A DNA stretch of 64,000 bases from Archivesica marissinica (GCA_014843695.1 CM026402.1:15377037-15441036); one strand, 5' to 3'; counted from the stretch's first letter, positions 27,301-41,700 are shown. Made by a program: numbers and translations. Notes: generated by a model not told the origin, from the letters alone.

Positions 27301-30300
27301 GTAGCAGGTACAGCCGAGGTAAATATATAACATGTAACAGGTACAGACGAGGTAAATGTATAACATATATATAACATGTAGCAGGCACAGCCGAGGTAAA
27401 TATATAACATGTAGCAGGCACAGCCGAGGTAAATATATAACATGTAGCATATACAGCCGAGGTAAATATATAACATGTAGCAGGCACAGCCGAGGTAAAT
27501 ATATAACATGTAGCAGGTACAGCCGAGGTAAATATATAACATGTAACAGGTACAGCCGAGGTAAATATATAACATGTAGCAGGTACAGCCGAGGTAAATA
27601 TATAACATGTAGCAGGTACAGCCGAGGTAATTATATAACATGTAGCCGGTACTGCCGAGATAAATATATAACATGTAGCAGGTACTGCCGAGGTAAATAT
27701 ATAACATATATATAACATGTAGTAGGCACAGCCGAAGTAAATATATAACATATAGCAGGTACTGCCGAGGTAAATATATAACATGTAGCAGGTACAGCCG
27801 AGATAAATATATAACATATAGCAGGTACTGCCGAGGTAAATATATAACATGTAGCAGGTACAGCCGAGATAAATATATAACATATAGCAGGTACTGCCGA
27901 GGTAAATATATAACATATATATAACATGTAGCAGGCACAGCCGAGGTAAATATATAACATGTAGCAGGTACTGCCGAGGTAAATATATAACATATATATA
28001 ACATGTAGCAGGCACAGCCGAGATAAATATATAACATGTAGCAGGCACAGCCGAGATAAATATATAACATGTAGCAGGCACAGCCGTGGTCAATATATAA
28101 CATGTAGCAGGCACAGCCGAGGTAAATATATAACATGTAGCAAGTACAGCCGAGGTAAATATATAACATGTAGCAGGTACAGCCGAGGTAAATATATAAC
28201 ATGTAGCAGGCACAGCCGAGGTAAATATATAACATGTAGCAGGCACAGCCGAGGTAAATATATAACATGTAGCAGGTACAGCCGAGATAAATATATAACA
28301 TATAGCAGGTACTGCCGAGGTAAATATATAACATGTAGCAGGTACAGCCGAGATAAATATATAACATGTAGCAGGTACAGCCGAGGTAAATATATAACAT
28401 GTAGCAGGCACAGCCGAGGTAAATATATAACATGTAGCAGGCACAGCCGAGGTAAATATATAACATGTAGCAGGCACAGCCGAGGTAAATATATAACATG
28501 TAGCAGGCACAGCCGAGGTAAATATATAACATGTAGCAGGTACTGCCGAGGTAAATATATAACATGTAACAGGTACAGACGAGGTAAATATATAACATAT
28601 ATATAACATGTAGCAGGCACAGCCGAGATAAATATATAACATGTAGCAGGTACAGCCGAGGTAAATAAATAACATATAGCAGGTACAGCCGAGGTAAATA
28701 TATAACATGTAGCAGGCACAGCCGAGGTAAATATATAACATGTAGCAGGCACAGCCGAGGTAAATATATAACATGTAGCAGGTACAGCCTAGATAAATAT
28801 ATAACATATATATAACATGTAGCAGGCACAGCCGAGGTAAATATATAACATGTAGCAGGCACAGCCGAGGTAAATATATAACATGTAGCAGGTACAGCCG
28901 AGGTAAATATATAACATGTAGCAGGTACAGCCGAGGTAAATATATAACATGTAGCAGGTACTGCCGAGGTAAATATATAACATGTAGCAGGTACAGCCGA
29001 GGTAAATATATAACATGTAGCAGGTACAGCCGAGATAAATATATAACATGTAGCAGGTACAGCCGAGGTAAATATATAACATGTAGCAGGTACAGCCGAG
29101 GTAAATATATAACATGTAGCAGGTACAGCCGAGGTAAATATATAACATGTAGCAGGTACAGCCGAGGTAAATATATAACATGTAGCAGGTACAGCCGAGG
29201 TAAATATACATATATAACATGTAGCAGGTACAGCCGAGGTAAATATATAACATATATATAACATGTAGCAGGTACAGCCGAGGTATAAAATATATAACAT
29301 GTAGCAGGTACAGCCGAGGTAAATATAAACATATATATAACATGTAGCAGGCACAGCCGAGGTAAATATATAACATATATATAACATGTAGCAGGCACAG
29401 CCGAGGTAAAATATATAACATGTAGCAGGTACAGCCGAGGTAAATATATAACATATATATAACATGTAGCAGGCACAGCCGAGGTAAATAAATATATAAC
29501 ATGTAGCAGGCACAGCCGAGGTAAATATATAACATGTAGCAGGCACAGCCGTGGCAATATATAACATGTAGCAGGCACAGCCGAGGTAAATATATAACAT
29601 GTAGCAGGTACAGCCGAGGTAAATATATAACATGTAGCAGGTACAGCCGAGGTAAATATATAACATGTAGCAGGTACAGCCGAGGTAAATATATAACATA
29701 TATATAACATGTAGCAGGCACAGCCGAGATAAATATATAACATGTAGCAGGTACAGCCGAGGTAAATATATAACATGTAGCAGGTACTGCCGAGGTAAAT
29801 ATATAACATGTAACAGGTACAGACGAGGTAAATATATAACATATATATAACATGTAGCAGGCACAGCCGAGATAAATATATAACATGTAGCAGGTACAGC
29901 CGAGGTAAATATATAACATGTAGCAGGTACTGCCGAGGTAAATATATAACATGTAACAGGTACAGCCGAAGTAAATATATAACATATAGCAGGTACTGCC
30001 GAGGTAAATATATAACATGTAGCAGGTACAGCCGAGATAAATATATAACATGTAGCAGGTACAGCCGAGGTAAATATATAACATATAGCAGGTACAGCCG
30101 AGGTAAATATATAACATATATATAACATGCAACAGGTACAGCCGAGGTAAATATATAACATGTAGCAGGTACAGCCGAGGTAAATATATAACATGTATCA
30201 GGTACAGCCGAGGTAAATATATAACATATATATAACATGTAGCAGGTACTGCCGAGGTAAATATATAACATATATATAACATGTAGCAGGTACAGCCGAG

Positions 30301-32423
30301 GTAAATATATAACATGTAACAGGTACAGACGAGGTAAATATATAACATGTAAACAGGTACAGCCGAGGTAAATATATAACATGTAACAGGTACAGCCGAG
30401 GTAAATATATAACATGTAGCAGGTACAGCCGAGGTAAATATACAACATGTAGCAGGTACAGCCGAGGTAAATATATAACATGTAACAGGTACAGACGAGG
30501 TAAATATATAACATATATATAACATGTAGCAGGCACAGCCGAGGTAAATATATAACATGTAGCATATACAGCCGAGGTAAATATATAACATGTAGCAGGC
30601 ACAGCCGAGGTAAATATATAGCATGTAGCAGGTACAGCCGAGGTAAATATATAACATGTAACAGGTACAGCCGAGGTAAATATATAACATGTAGCAGGTA
30701 CAGCCGAGGTAAATATATAACATGTAGCAGGTACAGCCGAGGTAATTATATAACATGTAGCCGGTACTGCCGAGGTAAATATATAACATGTAGCAGGTAC
30801 TGCCGAGGTAAATATATAACATATATATAACATGTAGCAGGCACAGCCGAGATAAATATATAACATGTAGCAGGTACAGCCGAAGTAAATATATAACATA
30901 TAGCAGGTACTACCGAGATAAATATATAACATGTAGCAGGTACATCCGAGATAAATATATAACATATAGCAGGTACTGCCGAGGTAAATATATAACATGT
31001 AGCAGGTACAGCCGAGATAAATATATAACATATAGCAGGTACTGCCGAGGTAAATATATAACATATATATAACATGTAGCAGGCACAGCCGAGATAAATA
31101 TATAACATGTAGCAGGTACAGCCGAGGTAAATATATAACATATAGCAGGTACAGCCGAGGTAAATATATAACATATATATAACATGTAGCAGGTACTGCC
31201 GAGGTAAATATATAACATATATATATAACATGTAGCAGGTACAGCCGAGGTAAATATATAACATGTAACAGGTACAGACGAGGTAAATATATAACATGTA
31301 AACAGTTACAGCCGAGGTAAATATATAACATGTAACAGGTACAGCCGAGGTAAATATATAACATGTAGCAGGTACAGCCGAGGTAAATATACAACATGTA
31401 GCAGGTACAGCCGAGGTAAATATATAGCATGTAACAGGTACAGACGAGGTAAATATATAACATATATATAACATGTAGCAGGCACAGCCGAGGTAAATAT
31501 ATAACATGTAGCAGGCACAGCCGAGGTAAATATATAACATGTAGCAGGTACAGCCGAGGTAAATATATAACATGTAGCAGGCACAGCCGAGGTAAATATA
31601 TAACATGTAGCAGGTACTGCCGAGGTAAATATATAACATATATATAACATGTAGCAGGTACAGCCGAGGTAAATATATAACATGTAGCAGGTACAGCCGA
31701 GATAAATATATAACATGTAGCAGGCACAGCCGAGGTAAATATATAACATGTAGCAGGCACAGCCGAGGTAAATATATAACATGTAGCAGGTACAGCCGAG
31801 GTAAATATATAACATGTAGCAGGTACAGCCGAGGTAAATATATAACATGTAGCAGGCACAGCCGAGGTAAATATATAACATGTAGCAGGCACAGCCGAGG
31901 TAAATATATAACATGTAGCAGGCACAGCCGAGGTAAATATATAACATGTAGCAGGTACTGCCGAGGTAAATATATAACATGTAACAGGTACAGACGAGGT
32001 AAATATATAACATATATATAACATGTAGCAGGCACAGCCGAGATAAATATATAACATGTAGCAGGTACAGCCGAGGTAAATATATAACATATAGCAGGTA
32101 CAGCCGAGGTAAATATATAACATGTAGCAGGCACAGCCGAGGTAAATATATAACATGTAGCAATGACAGCCGAGGTAAATATATAACATGTAGCAGGTAC
32201 AGCCGAGGTTAATATATAACATGTAGCCGGTACAGCCGAGGTAAATATATAACATGTAGCAGGCACAGCCGAGGTAAATATCTAACATGTAGCATGTACA
32301 GCCGAGGTAAATATACAACATGTAGCAGGTACAGCCGAGGTAGATATATAACATGTAACAGGTACAGCCGAGGTAAATATATAACATATATATAACATGT
32401 AGCAGGTACAGCCGAGGTAAATA
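24339..32423. repeat. 33/44-bp tandem array, left part
   Basis: The 33-bp unit is three 11-bp blocks: AGGTAAATATA, TAACATGTAGC and AGGTACAGCCG. Many units have a fourth block, TAACATATATA, giving 44 bp. Point variants (GGCACAGCC, GGTACTGCC, ACAGACGAGG, GAGATAAATA) recur in ordered runs, showing higher-order duplication. On the minus strand the 33-bp unit is open in all three frames and the 44-bp unit switches between them, which produces long meaningless open frames of 11-residue repeats. Confidence 0.97.
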
Positions 32424-35400
32424 AATACAAATACAAATACAAAGCATTTATAAAGCGCAAAAATGTATAAAATATTCGGTTGCGCTGTACAATCCAAACT
32501 TTACATTACTATGTATCAATGCATAAAAATAGAGTGTAAAATGAGTATTTACAAAAAATCACATCAATTTATTTCCTAGCAAGTCACTGTAGAATACAGA
32601 ATCAACGACACAGTCATACATACACTCTAGTTCAAGAACCGTCGAAACAAGTATGTTTTTAGTTTTGATTTGAATTCTGATTCCTTTTTCACATCCCTGA
32701 GATAGTCTGGGAGCGAGTTCCACCATTTCGGTCCTACGGTAACGATAGATTTGTCCGCCAGATTTATTCGTGTTGGTGGTGGTTCATACAGTTTGGTTTC
32801 ACTAGATGTTGATGATCGTAGTTTTTGCCTATATTCGGTCTGAATGGCAGGTTGGAACAGTCCTTGGATATACACAGGCGCTGTACCATTTAACGCCCGG
32901 AACACAGTAACAATCACTTTGTACATGATGCGGGCACGAACAGGAAGCCAGTGCAATGTTTTTAGGATCTCATTGCTTGGTTGGTCAAAACTAGCACCGG
33001 TTACAACTCTTGCTGCGTGATTTTGGACACGTTCTAATTGTTTCATTTGGTAAGTAGGAATGTTTGTGAATAGTCCATTACAGAAATCTAAGTGGGAGTG
33101 AATGAGGCCATGGACTAGTATTTCTGTAGATTGTTGACTAAGATGTTTTCTAATAACTTTTAGATTTCTCAGTTGCATGTTGGCGATCTGACACTTTTTT
33201 TGGATGTGTTTGTCAAAATTTAAGGTGCTTGTCATCAGAACACCGAGGTCTCTCGCATTGTCAACACACTTAACCTCAATCCCGCCAACATTCACACTAC
33301 TTATGTTCGTATTCGACAGCTGTTGCCTCGTGCCATACATGATAATTTCAGTTTTGCTGTTATTCATTTTAAGTTTGAATTTGGTCATCCATCCAATGAC
33401 GTCATTTAAACAATCTTCAAGTTGTTTCAGAACAGATGCCTCACTTTCATTATTTCCAGCTTTAATTTTGAATGCCACTTTATGGTCATCTGCATATCCA
33501 TAAAGATCTGCAGGATACTTTTTTACAACTTTGTTAAGGGCTGCTATATAGAGGGTAAATATAACCGGCCCAGCACAAGAACCCTGAGGTACACCGAACT
33601 CCAGTGGCTCGGATTTGGACGCTGACTGTTCGATGACTATTTTCATGTCTCTGCCGCTAAGGTATGATTGAATCCACTTCAGGGGAGTTCCCTGAATTGC
33701 GAAGTCAGATTGTAAGACTTCAAGCAATATTGGTATGTCGATGGTGTCGAATGCGGCACTGAGATCGATCATTACGACGATAGTGATGTGACTCTTGTCA
33801 GCTGTTTCAAGAAGGTCACTATACATTTTCATCATGGCGGTCTCTACACCATGACCTTTACGATAAGCACTTTGGTATGTTGGTAACAGATTTTCTGATT
33901 CGATATAATTTGAAATCTGAGTCATTGCTGCTTTTTCAAGTATTTTGGACAAGAAAGTTAGGTTTGACACTGGGCGATAGTTTTTCAGTTCTAGGGGGAG
34001 CCCTTTCTTTTTCAGAAGGGGCTTCACTACAGCACTCTTCCACTCATCTGGGAACACACCAGTTGACAATGACCTATTGACAATTTCTGTCATAACAGGT
34101 ATTATTGTAGAAAGGTTCTCTTTTAGTTTTGATGTTGGCATTACATCCAGTTCACATGTGGTAGATTTTGATTCTTTCACAAGTTTGGTGATATCACTTT
34201 CAGTTACTAACTGGAATTCAGATAGAACATTTGGACACAACGATGTTTCTAATGTGTCATTAATTCCAGGCACCGATAGGTCGGATTCAGTGCTAATGTT
34301 ATCCAGGTCATTGCGTAGTTTCAAGATTTTACCAGTGAAATATTGCAAGAAGTCATTTGCCAAAGCAACTTCACTCGTGTGCGGTGGAAGAGGGTTTTCT
34401 TTAGATCGTCCCAGTAAGTTAGAAGTAACACTGTAGAGTTTCTTCACATTTCCCTCAGCCTCTCCTATTCTGCTTTGATAGTGCCCGTCCTTAACTGATG
34501 TTACCGCAGCAGTGTACGAGTTTCTTACATTCTTGTAAACAGTTTTGGTAATGTCTGACCTGTCTCGGAAGTAGATTTTTTCAATTGATCTTTTATACTG
34601 CTTTAATAGTCTCAAGTATCCAGAATACCACGGAACCTTGGGTCTACATGTCACTGATCTTTCTTTCAGGGGCGCATGTTTGTTAACAATTTCGGATGTT
34701 GTCTTAGAGAAATCAGATACAAGTTCATTCACAGTTGACGATTTCTCTACAAGGTTTTGCAAGTTTTCGAGATCCAATCCGAACGACTCTTTAGAAACAC
34801 ATTTCCAGTTTCGAGATTTTATATTTCTGGTTACTAGGGGAGGGCGCGTTTGTTCCAAGTTGCAGCTGACAAAACAGTGGTCAGAGAGATAGTAATCTGT
34901 GGAAACATTGGTAACACTGGCGCGTTTATCCTCCTTTTTCGTGATGATCAAGTCCAAAATATGGCCTTCAGAATGAGTTGGTGTATTTACATGTTGGATC
35001 AAGCCAAACGATTTTAAGCAATTTAGAAACTTTTTGGTGTAACATTCAGAACGATTATCGATGTGAATATTGAAGTCCCCAATAATCACTATGGACCCAG
35101 TTTGTGACAAGACTTGTTCTAGATATTCTTCAAATTCTTTCATGAATGCAGCCATAGTGATTGGATTTCGTTCGGAATATGGAGTTCTATAAATTCCAAT
35201 GACATGAATAATGAATGTTTGGCTACATACTTTCCATTCGGAACACTCAAATGAACGAAATGCATTGAAAGGAAGTTTGGACACATTCAGATTGTTTCTA
35301 TACATAAGACCGAGTCCCCCGCCACAGCGACTAGATCTGGGTACATCGTCAAAGCAGAAACCATCCTGAGCAAGTTCACCCCGTATAACATCGTCACCAT

Positions 35401-35770
35401 CCACTTGGAGCCAAGTTTCCGTCACAAGGCAAAAGTCAATGTTCTCTTCAAATATATGTTGCACAAATTCTGCTGTTTTCTTTCTAATTGATCTGGCATT
35501 GACAGTAGCAATTTTAATTTGTCTTTTTCTGTGGGCATTTTTGATAATTGTGTGATCCAGTTTAATTGGAATTAGATTAGTCAAATGTATGCCAGCATTA
35601 GTCTTTGTCCTCGGGCGACCAGCTCGTTTACCTCTATATCTTAAAATATTGTGGGTTTTAAGTACAGATAATGTTTCTTCATTTGGTATTATGTTCCTTC
35701 TGGGCACATATCTAAAATCCAATAATTGGTCTCTATTGTACTGAATAGCCATTTCACTTGGTGAGATGTT
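32424..35770 (-). mobile_element. LINE of the CR1/L2 superfamily, 5'-truncated
   Basis: One insertion of about 3.35 kb lies inside the 33/44-bp array. Both junctions carry GGTAAATA (32416-32423 and 35771-35778), the sequence expected if a target-site duplication of about 8 bp was made within a satellite unit. The 3' end (left side, minus strand) has a 3' UTR of about 200 bp ending in repeats of GTATTT rather than poly(A), a tail style known in the CR1/L2 group. The 5' end stops 18 bp before the ORF2 methionine; no ORF1 or long 5' UTR is present, so the copy is probably 5'-truncated. The reading frame is intact, which indicates recent insertion. Confidence 0.92.
32627..35752 (-). CDS. LINE ORF2: endonuclease and reverse transcriptase
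   Basis: The product is 1041 residues with no internal stop or frameshift. An APE-type endonuclease spans about residues 78-300: TVNARS (Asn85), VTETWL (Glu112), GIYRTP (Tyr188), GDFNIH (Asp226, Asn228) and SDH (290-292) supply the usual catalytic set. It would nick target DNA to prime reverse transcription. The reverse transcriptase spans about 570-850: NYRPVSNLTFLSKILEK (591-607), DLSAAFDTID with Asp663, GVPQGSCAGPV (720-730) and YADD (753-756). The C-terminal LHWLPVRARI (933-942) is typical of the CR1/L2/jockey group. The methionine at 35752 was chosen because upstream codons in the same open frame are translated satellite (198 residues up to 36346). Clade placement within CR1/L2/Crack/Daphne is not certain. 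All catalytic residues are present, so enzymatic activity is plausible, but the lack of ORF1 and promoter argues against autonomous mobility. Confidence 0.93.
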   Translation of the reverse strand: MAIQYNRDQLLDFRYVPRRNIIPNEETLSVLKTHNILRYRGKRAGRPRTKTNAGIHLTNLIPIKLDHTIIKNAHRKRQIKIATVNARSIRKKTAEFVQHIFEENIDFCLVTETWLQVDGDDVIRGELAQDGFCFDDVPRSSRCGGGLGLMYRNNLNVSKLPFNAFRSFECSEWKVCSQTFIIHVIGIYRTPYSERNPITMAAFMKEFEEYLEQVLSQTGSIVIIGDFNIHIDNRSECYTKKFLNCLKSFGLIQHVNTPTHSEGHILDLIITKKEDKRASVTNVSTDYYLSDHCFVSCNLEQTRPPLVTRNIKSRNWKCVSKESFGLDLENLQNLVEKSSTVNELVSDFSKTTSEIVNKHAPLKERSVTCRPKVPWYSGYLRLLKQYKRSIEKIYFRDRSDITKTVYKNVRNSYTAAVTSVKDGHYQSRIGEAEGNVKKLYSVTSNLLGRSKENPLPPHTSEVALANDFLQYFTGKILKLRNDLDNISTESDLSVPGINDTLETSLCPNVLSEFQLVTESDITKLVKESKSTTCELDVMPTSKLKENLSTIIPVMTEIVNRSLSTGVFPDEWKSAVVKPLLKKKGLPLELKNYRPVSNLTFLSKILEKAAMTQISNYIESENLLPTYQSAYRKGHGVETAMMKMYSDLLETADKSHITIVVMIDLSAAFDTIDIPILLEVLQSDFAIQGTPLKWIQSYLSGRDMKIVIEQSASKSEPLEFGVPQGSCAGPVIFTLYIAALNKVVKKYPADLYGYADDHKVAFKIKAGNNESEASVLKQLEDCLNDVIGWMTKFKLKMNNSKTEIIMYGTRQQLSNTNISSVNVGGIEVKCVDNARDLGVLMTSTLNFDKHIQKKCQIANMQLRNLKVIRKHLSQQSTEILVHGLIHSHLDFCNGLFTNIPTYQMKQLERVQNHAARVVTGASFDQPSNEILKTLHWLPVRARIMYKVIVTVFRALNGTAPVYIQGLFQPAIQTEYRQKLRSSTSSETKLYEPPPTRINLADKSIVTVGPKWWNSLPDYLRDVKKESEFKSKLKTYLFRRFLN

Positions 35771-38700
35771 GGTAAATATATAACATGTAGCAGGAACAGC
35801 CGAGGTAAATATATAACATGTAGCAGGTACAGCCGAGGTAAATATATAACATGTAACAGGTACAGACGAGGTAAATATATAACATATATATAACATGTAG
35901 CAGGCACAGCCGAGAAAATATATAACATGTAGCAGGTACAGCCGAGCTAAATATATAACATGTAGCAGGTACAGCCGAGGTAAATATATAACATATATAT
36001 AACATGTAGCAGGTACAGCCGAGGTAAATATATAACATGTAACAGGTACAGCCGAGGTAAATATATAACATGTAGCAGGTACAGCCGAGCTAAATATACA
36101 ACATGTAGCAGGTACAGCCGAGGTAAATATATAACATGTAACAGGTACAGACGAGGTAAATATATAAGATATATATAACATGTAGCAGGCACAGCCGAGG
36201 TAAATATATAACATGTAGCAGGCACAGCCGAGGTAAATATATAACATGTAGCATATACAGCCGAGGTAAATATATAACATGTAGCAGGCACAGCCGAGGT
36301 AAATATATAACATGTAGCAGGTACTGCCGAGGTAAATATATAACATATATATAACATGTAGCAGGCACAGCCGAGATAAATATATAACATGTAGCAGGCA
36401 CAGCCGAGATAAATATATAACATGTAGCAGGCACAGCCGTGGTCAATATATAACATGTAGCAGGCACAGCCGAGGTAAATATATAACATGTAGCAGGTAC
36501 AGCCGAGGTAAATATATAACATGTAGCAGGTACAGCCGAGGTAAATATATAACATGTAGCAGGCACAGCCGAGGTAAATATATAACATGTAGCAGGCACA
36601 GCCGAGGTAAATATATAACATGTAGCAGGCACAGCCGAGGTAAATATATAACATGTAGCAGGTACTGCCGAGGTAAATATATAACATGTAACAGGTACAG
36701 ACGAGGTAAATATATAACATATATATAACATGTAGCAGGCACAGCCGAGATAAATATATAACATGTAGCAGGTACAGCCGAGGTAAATATATAACATATA
36801 GCAGGTACAGCCGAGGTAAATATATAACATGTAGCAGGCACAGCCGAGGTAAATATATAACATGTAGCAGGCACAGCCGAGGTAAATATATAACATGTAG
36901 CAGGTACAGCCGAGGTAAATATATAACATGTAGCCGGTACAGCCGAGGTAAATATATAACATGTAGCAGGCACAGCCGAGGTAAATATATAACATGTAGC
37001 AGGTACAGCCGAGGTAAATATACAACATGTAGCAGGTACAGCCGAGGTAAATATATAACATGTAACAGGTACAGCCGAGGTAAATATATAACATATATAT
37101 AACATGTAGCAGGTACAGCCGAGGTAAATATATAACATGTAGCAGGTACAGCCGAGGTAAATATATAACATGTAGCAGGTACAGCCGAGGTAAATATATA
37201 ACATGTAACAGGTACAGACAAGGTAAATATATAACATATATATAACATGTAGCAGGCACAGCCGAGATAAATATATAACATGTAGCACGTACTGCCGAGG
37301 TAAATATATAACATGTAGCATGTACAGCCGAGGTAAATATACAACATGTAGCAGGTACAGCCGAGGTAAATATATAACATATACATAACATGTAGCAGGT
37401 ACAGCCGAGGTAAATATATAACATATATAACATGTAGCAGGTACAGCCGAGGTAAATATATTACATGTAGCAGGTACAGCCGAGGTAAATATATAACATG
37501 TAGCAGGTACAGCCGAGGTAAATATATAACATGTAACAGGTACAGACGAGGTAAATATATAACATATATATAACATGTAGCAGGCACAGCCGAGATAAAT
37601 ATATAACATGTAGCAGGTACTGCCGAGGTAAATATATAACATGTAGCAGGTACAGCCGAGAAAAATATATACCATGTAGCCGGCACAGCCGAGGTAATTA
37701 TATAACATGTAGCAGGTACAGCCGAGGTAAATATATAACATGTAGCAGGTACAGCCGAGGTAAATATATAACATGTAGCAGGCACAGCCGAGGTAAATAT
37801 ATAACATATAGCAGGTACAGCCGAGGTAAATATATTACATGTAGCAGGCACAGCCGAGGTAAATATATAACATGTAGCAGGCACAGCCGAGGTAAATATA
37901 TAACATGTAGCAGGCACAGCCTAGGTAAATATATAACATGTAGCAGGTACAGCCGAGGTAAATATATAACATGTAACAAGCACAGCCGAGGTAAATATAT
38001 AACATGTAGCAGGTACAGCCGAGATAAATATATAACATGTATCAGGTACAGCCGAGGTAAATATATAACATGTAGCAGGTACAGCCGAGGTAAATATATA
38101 ACAGGTAGCAGGTACAGCCGAGGTAAATATATAACATGTAACAGGTACAGCCGAGGTAAATATATAACATGTAGCAGGTACAGCCGAAATAAATATATAA
38201 CATGTATCAGGTACAGCCGAGGTAAATATATAACATGTAGCAGGTACAGCCGAGGTAAATATATAACATGTAGCAGGTACAGCCGAGGTAAATATATAAC
38301 ATGTAGCAGGTACAGCCGAGGTAAATATATAACATGTAGCAGGTACAGCCGAGGTAAATATATAACATGTAGCAGGTACAGCCGAGGTAAATATATAAAA
38401 TATATATAACATGTAGCAGGTACAGCCGAGGTAAATATATAACATATATATAACATGTAGCAGGCACAGCCGATGTAAATATATAACAGGTAGCAGGCAC
38501 AGCCGAGGTAAATATATAACATGTAGCAAGTACAGCCGAGGTAAATATATAACATGTAGCAGGCACAGCCGAGGTAAATATATAACATGTAGCAAGTACA
38601 GCCGAGGTAAGTATATAACATGTAGCAGGTACAGCCGAGATAAATATATAACATGTATTAGGTACTGCCGAGGTAAATATATAACATGTAGCAGGTACAG

Positions 38701-41700
38701 CCGAGGTAAATATATAACATGTAGCAGGTACAGCCGAGGTAAATATATAACATGTAGCAGGTACAGCCGAGGTAAATATATAACATGTAGCAGGTACAGC
38801 CGAGGTAAATATATAACATATATATAACATGTAGCAGGTACAGCCGAGGTAAATATATAACATATATAACATGTAGCAGGTACAGCCGAGGTAAATATAT
38901 AACATATATATAACATGTAGCAGGTACAGCCGAGGTAAATATATAACATATATATAACATGTAGCAGGTACTGCCGAGGTAAATATATAACATATATATA
39001 AACTGTAGCAGGTACAGCCGAGGTAAATATATAACATATATATAACATGTAGCAGGTACTGCCGAGGTAAATATATAACATATATATAACATGTAGCAAG
39101 TACAGCCGAGGTAAATATATAACATATATATAACATGTAGCAGGTACAGCCGAGGTAAATATATAACATGTAGCAGGTACAGCCGAGGTAAATATATAAC
39201 ATGAAGCAGGTACAGCCGAGGTAAATATATAACATGTAGCAGGCACAGCCGAGGTAAATATATAACATATATATAACATGCAACAGGTACAGCCGAGGTA
39301 AATATATAACATGTAGCAGGTACAGCCGAGGTAAATATATAACATGTAGCAGGTACAGCCGAGGTAAATATATAACACGTAGCAGGTACAGCCGAGGTAA
39401 ATATATAACATGTAGCAGGTACAGCCGAGGTAAATATATAACATGTAGCAGGTACAGCCGAGGTAAATATATAACATGTAGCAGGTACAGCCGAGGTAAA
39501 TATATAACATGTAGCAGGTACAGCCGAGATAAATATATAACATGTAGCAGGTACAGCCGAGGTAAATATATAACATGTAGCAGGCACAGCCGAGGTAAAT
39601 ATATAACATATATATAACATGCAACAGGTACAGCCGAGGTAAATATATAACATGTAGCAGGTACAGCCGAGGTAAATATATAACATGTATCAGGTACAGC
39701 CGAGGTAAATATATAACATATATATAACATGTAGCAGGCACAGCCGATGTAAATATATAACAGGTAGCAGGCACAGCCGAGGTAAATATATAACATGTAG
39801 CAGGTACAGCCGAGGTAAATATATAACATGTAGCAGGCACAGCCGAGGTAAATATATAACATGTAGCAGGTACAGCCGAGGTAAATATATAACATGTAGC
39901 AGGTACAGCCGAGATAAATATATAACATGTATCAGGTACTGCCGAGGTAAATATATAACATGTAGCAGGTACAGCCGAGGTAAATATATAACATGTAGCA
40001 GGTACAGCCGAGGTAAATATATAACATGTAGCAGGTACAGCCGAGGTAAATATATACATGTAGCAGGTACAGCCGAGGTAAAATATAACATATATATAAC
40101 ATGTAGCAGGTACAGCCGAGGTAAATATATAACATATATATAACATGTAGCAGGTACAGCCGAGGTAAAATATAACATATATATAACATGTAGCAGGTAC
40201 AGCCGAGGTAAATATATAACATATATATAACATGTAGCAGGTACTGCCGAGGTAAATATATAACATATATATAACATGTAGCAGGTACAGCCGAGGTAAA
40301 TATATAACATATATATAACATGTAGCAGGTACTGCCGAGGTAAATATATAACATATATATAACATGTAGCAAGTACAGCCGAGGTAAATATATAACATAT
40401 ATATAACATGTAGCAGGTACAGCCGAGGTAAATATATAACATATATATATAACATGTAGCAGGTACTGCCGAGGTAAATATATAACATATATATAACATG
40501 TAGCAGGCACAGCCGAAGTAAATATATAACATATATATAACATGTAGCAGGTACAGCCGAGGTAAATATATAACATATATATAACATGTAGCAGGCACAG
40601 CCGAGGTAAATATATAACATATATATAACATGTAGCAGGTACTGCCGAGGTAAATATATAACATATATATATATAACATGTAGCAGGTACAGCCGAGGTA
40701 AATATATAACATATATATAACATGTAGCAGGTACTGCCGAGGTAAATATATAACATGTAGCAGGTACAGCCGAGGTAAATATATAACATATATATAACAT
40801 GTAGCAGGTGCCGAGGTAAATATATAACATATATAACATGTAGCAGGTACAGCCGAGGTAAATATATAACATATATATAACATGTAGCAGGTACAGCCGA
40901 GGTAAATATATAACATATATATAACATGTAGCAGGCACAGCCGAGGTAAATATATAACATATATATAACATGTAGCAGGCACAGCCGAGGTAAATATATA
41001 ACAAATATATATAACATGTAGCAGGTACTGCCGAGGTAAATATATAACATATATATATATAACATGTAGCAGGTACTGCCGAGGTAAATATATAACATAT
41101 ATATATAACATGTAGCAGGCACAGCCGAGGTAAATATATAACATATATATAACATGTAGCAGGTACTGCCGAGGTAAATATATAACATATATATAACATG
41201 TAGCAGGTACTGCCGAGGTAAATATATAACATATATATAACATGTAGCAGGTACTGCCGAGGTAAATATATAACATATATATATAACATGTAGCAGGTAC
41301 AGCCGAGGTAAATATATAACATATATATAACATGTAGCAGGCACAGCCGAGGTAAATATATAACATGTAGCAGGTACCAAAAAAAACAAAAAAACAACAA
41401 CACCAGTAAATATATAACATGTAGCAGGTACAGCCGAGGTAAATATATAACATGTAGCAGGTACTGCCGAGGTAAATATATAACATGTAGCAGGTACTGC
41501 CGAGGTAAATATATAACATATATATAACATGTAGCAGGTACTGCCGAGGTAAATATAAACAATATATAACATGTAGCAGGTACAGCCGAGGTAAATATAT
41601 AACATGTAGCAGGTACTGCCGAAAGGTAAATATATAACATGTAGCAGGTACTGCCGAGGTAAATATATAACATATATATAACATGTAGCAGGTACAGCCG

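Noticed and set aside
33204..34892. Plus-strand open frames opposite the LINE
   Set aside because: They are shadows of the well-supported minus-strand reverse transcriptase frame.
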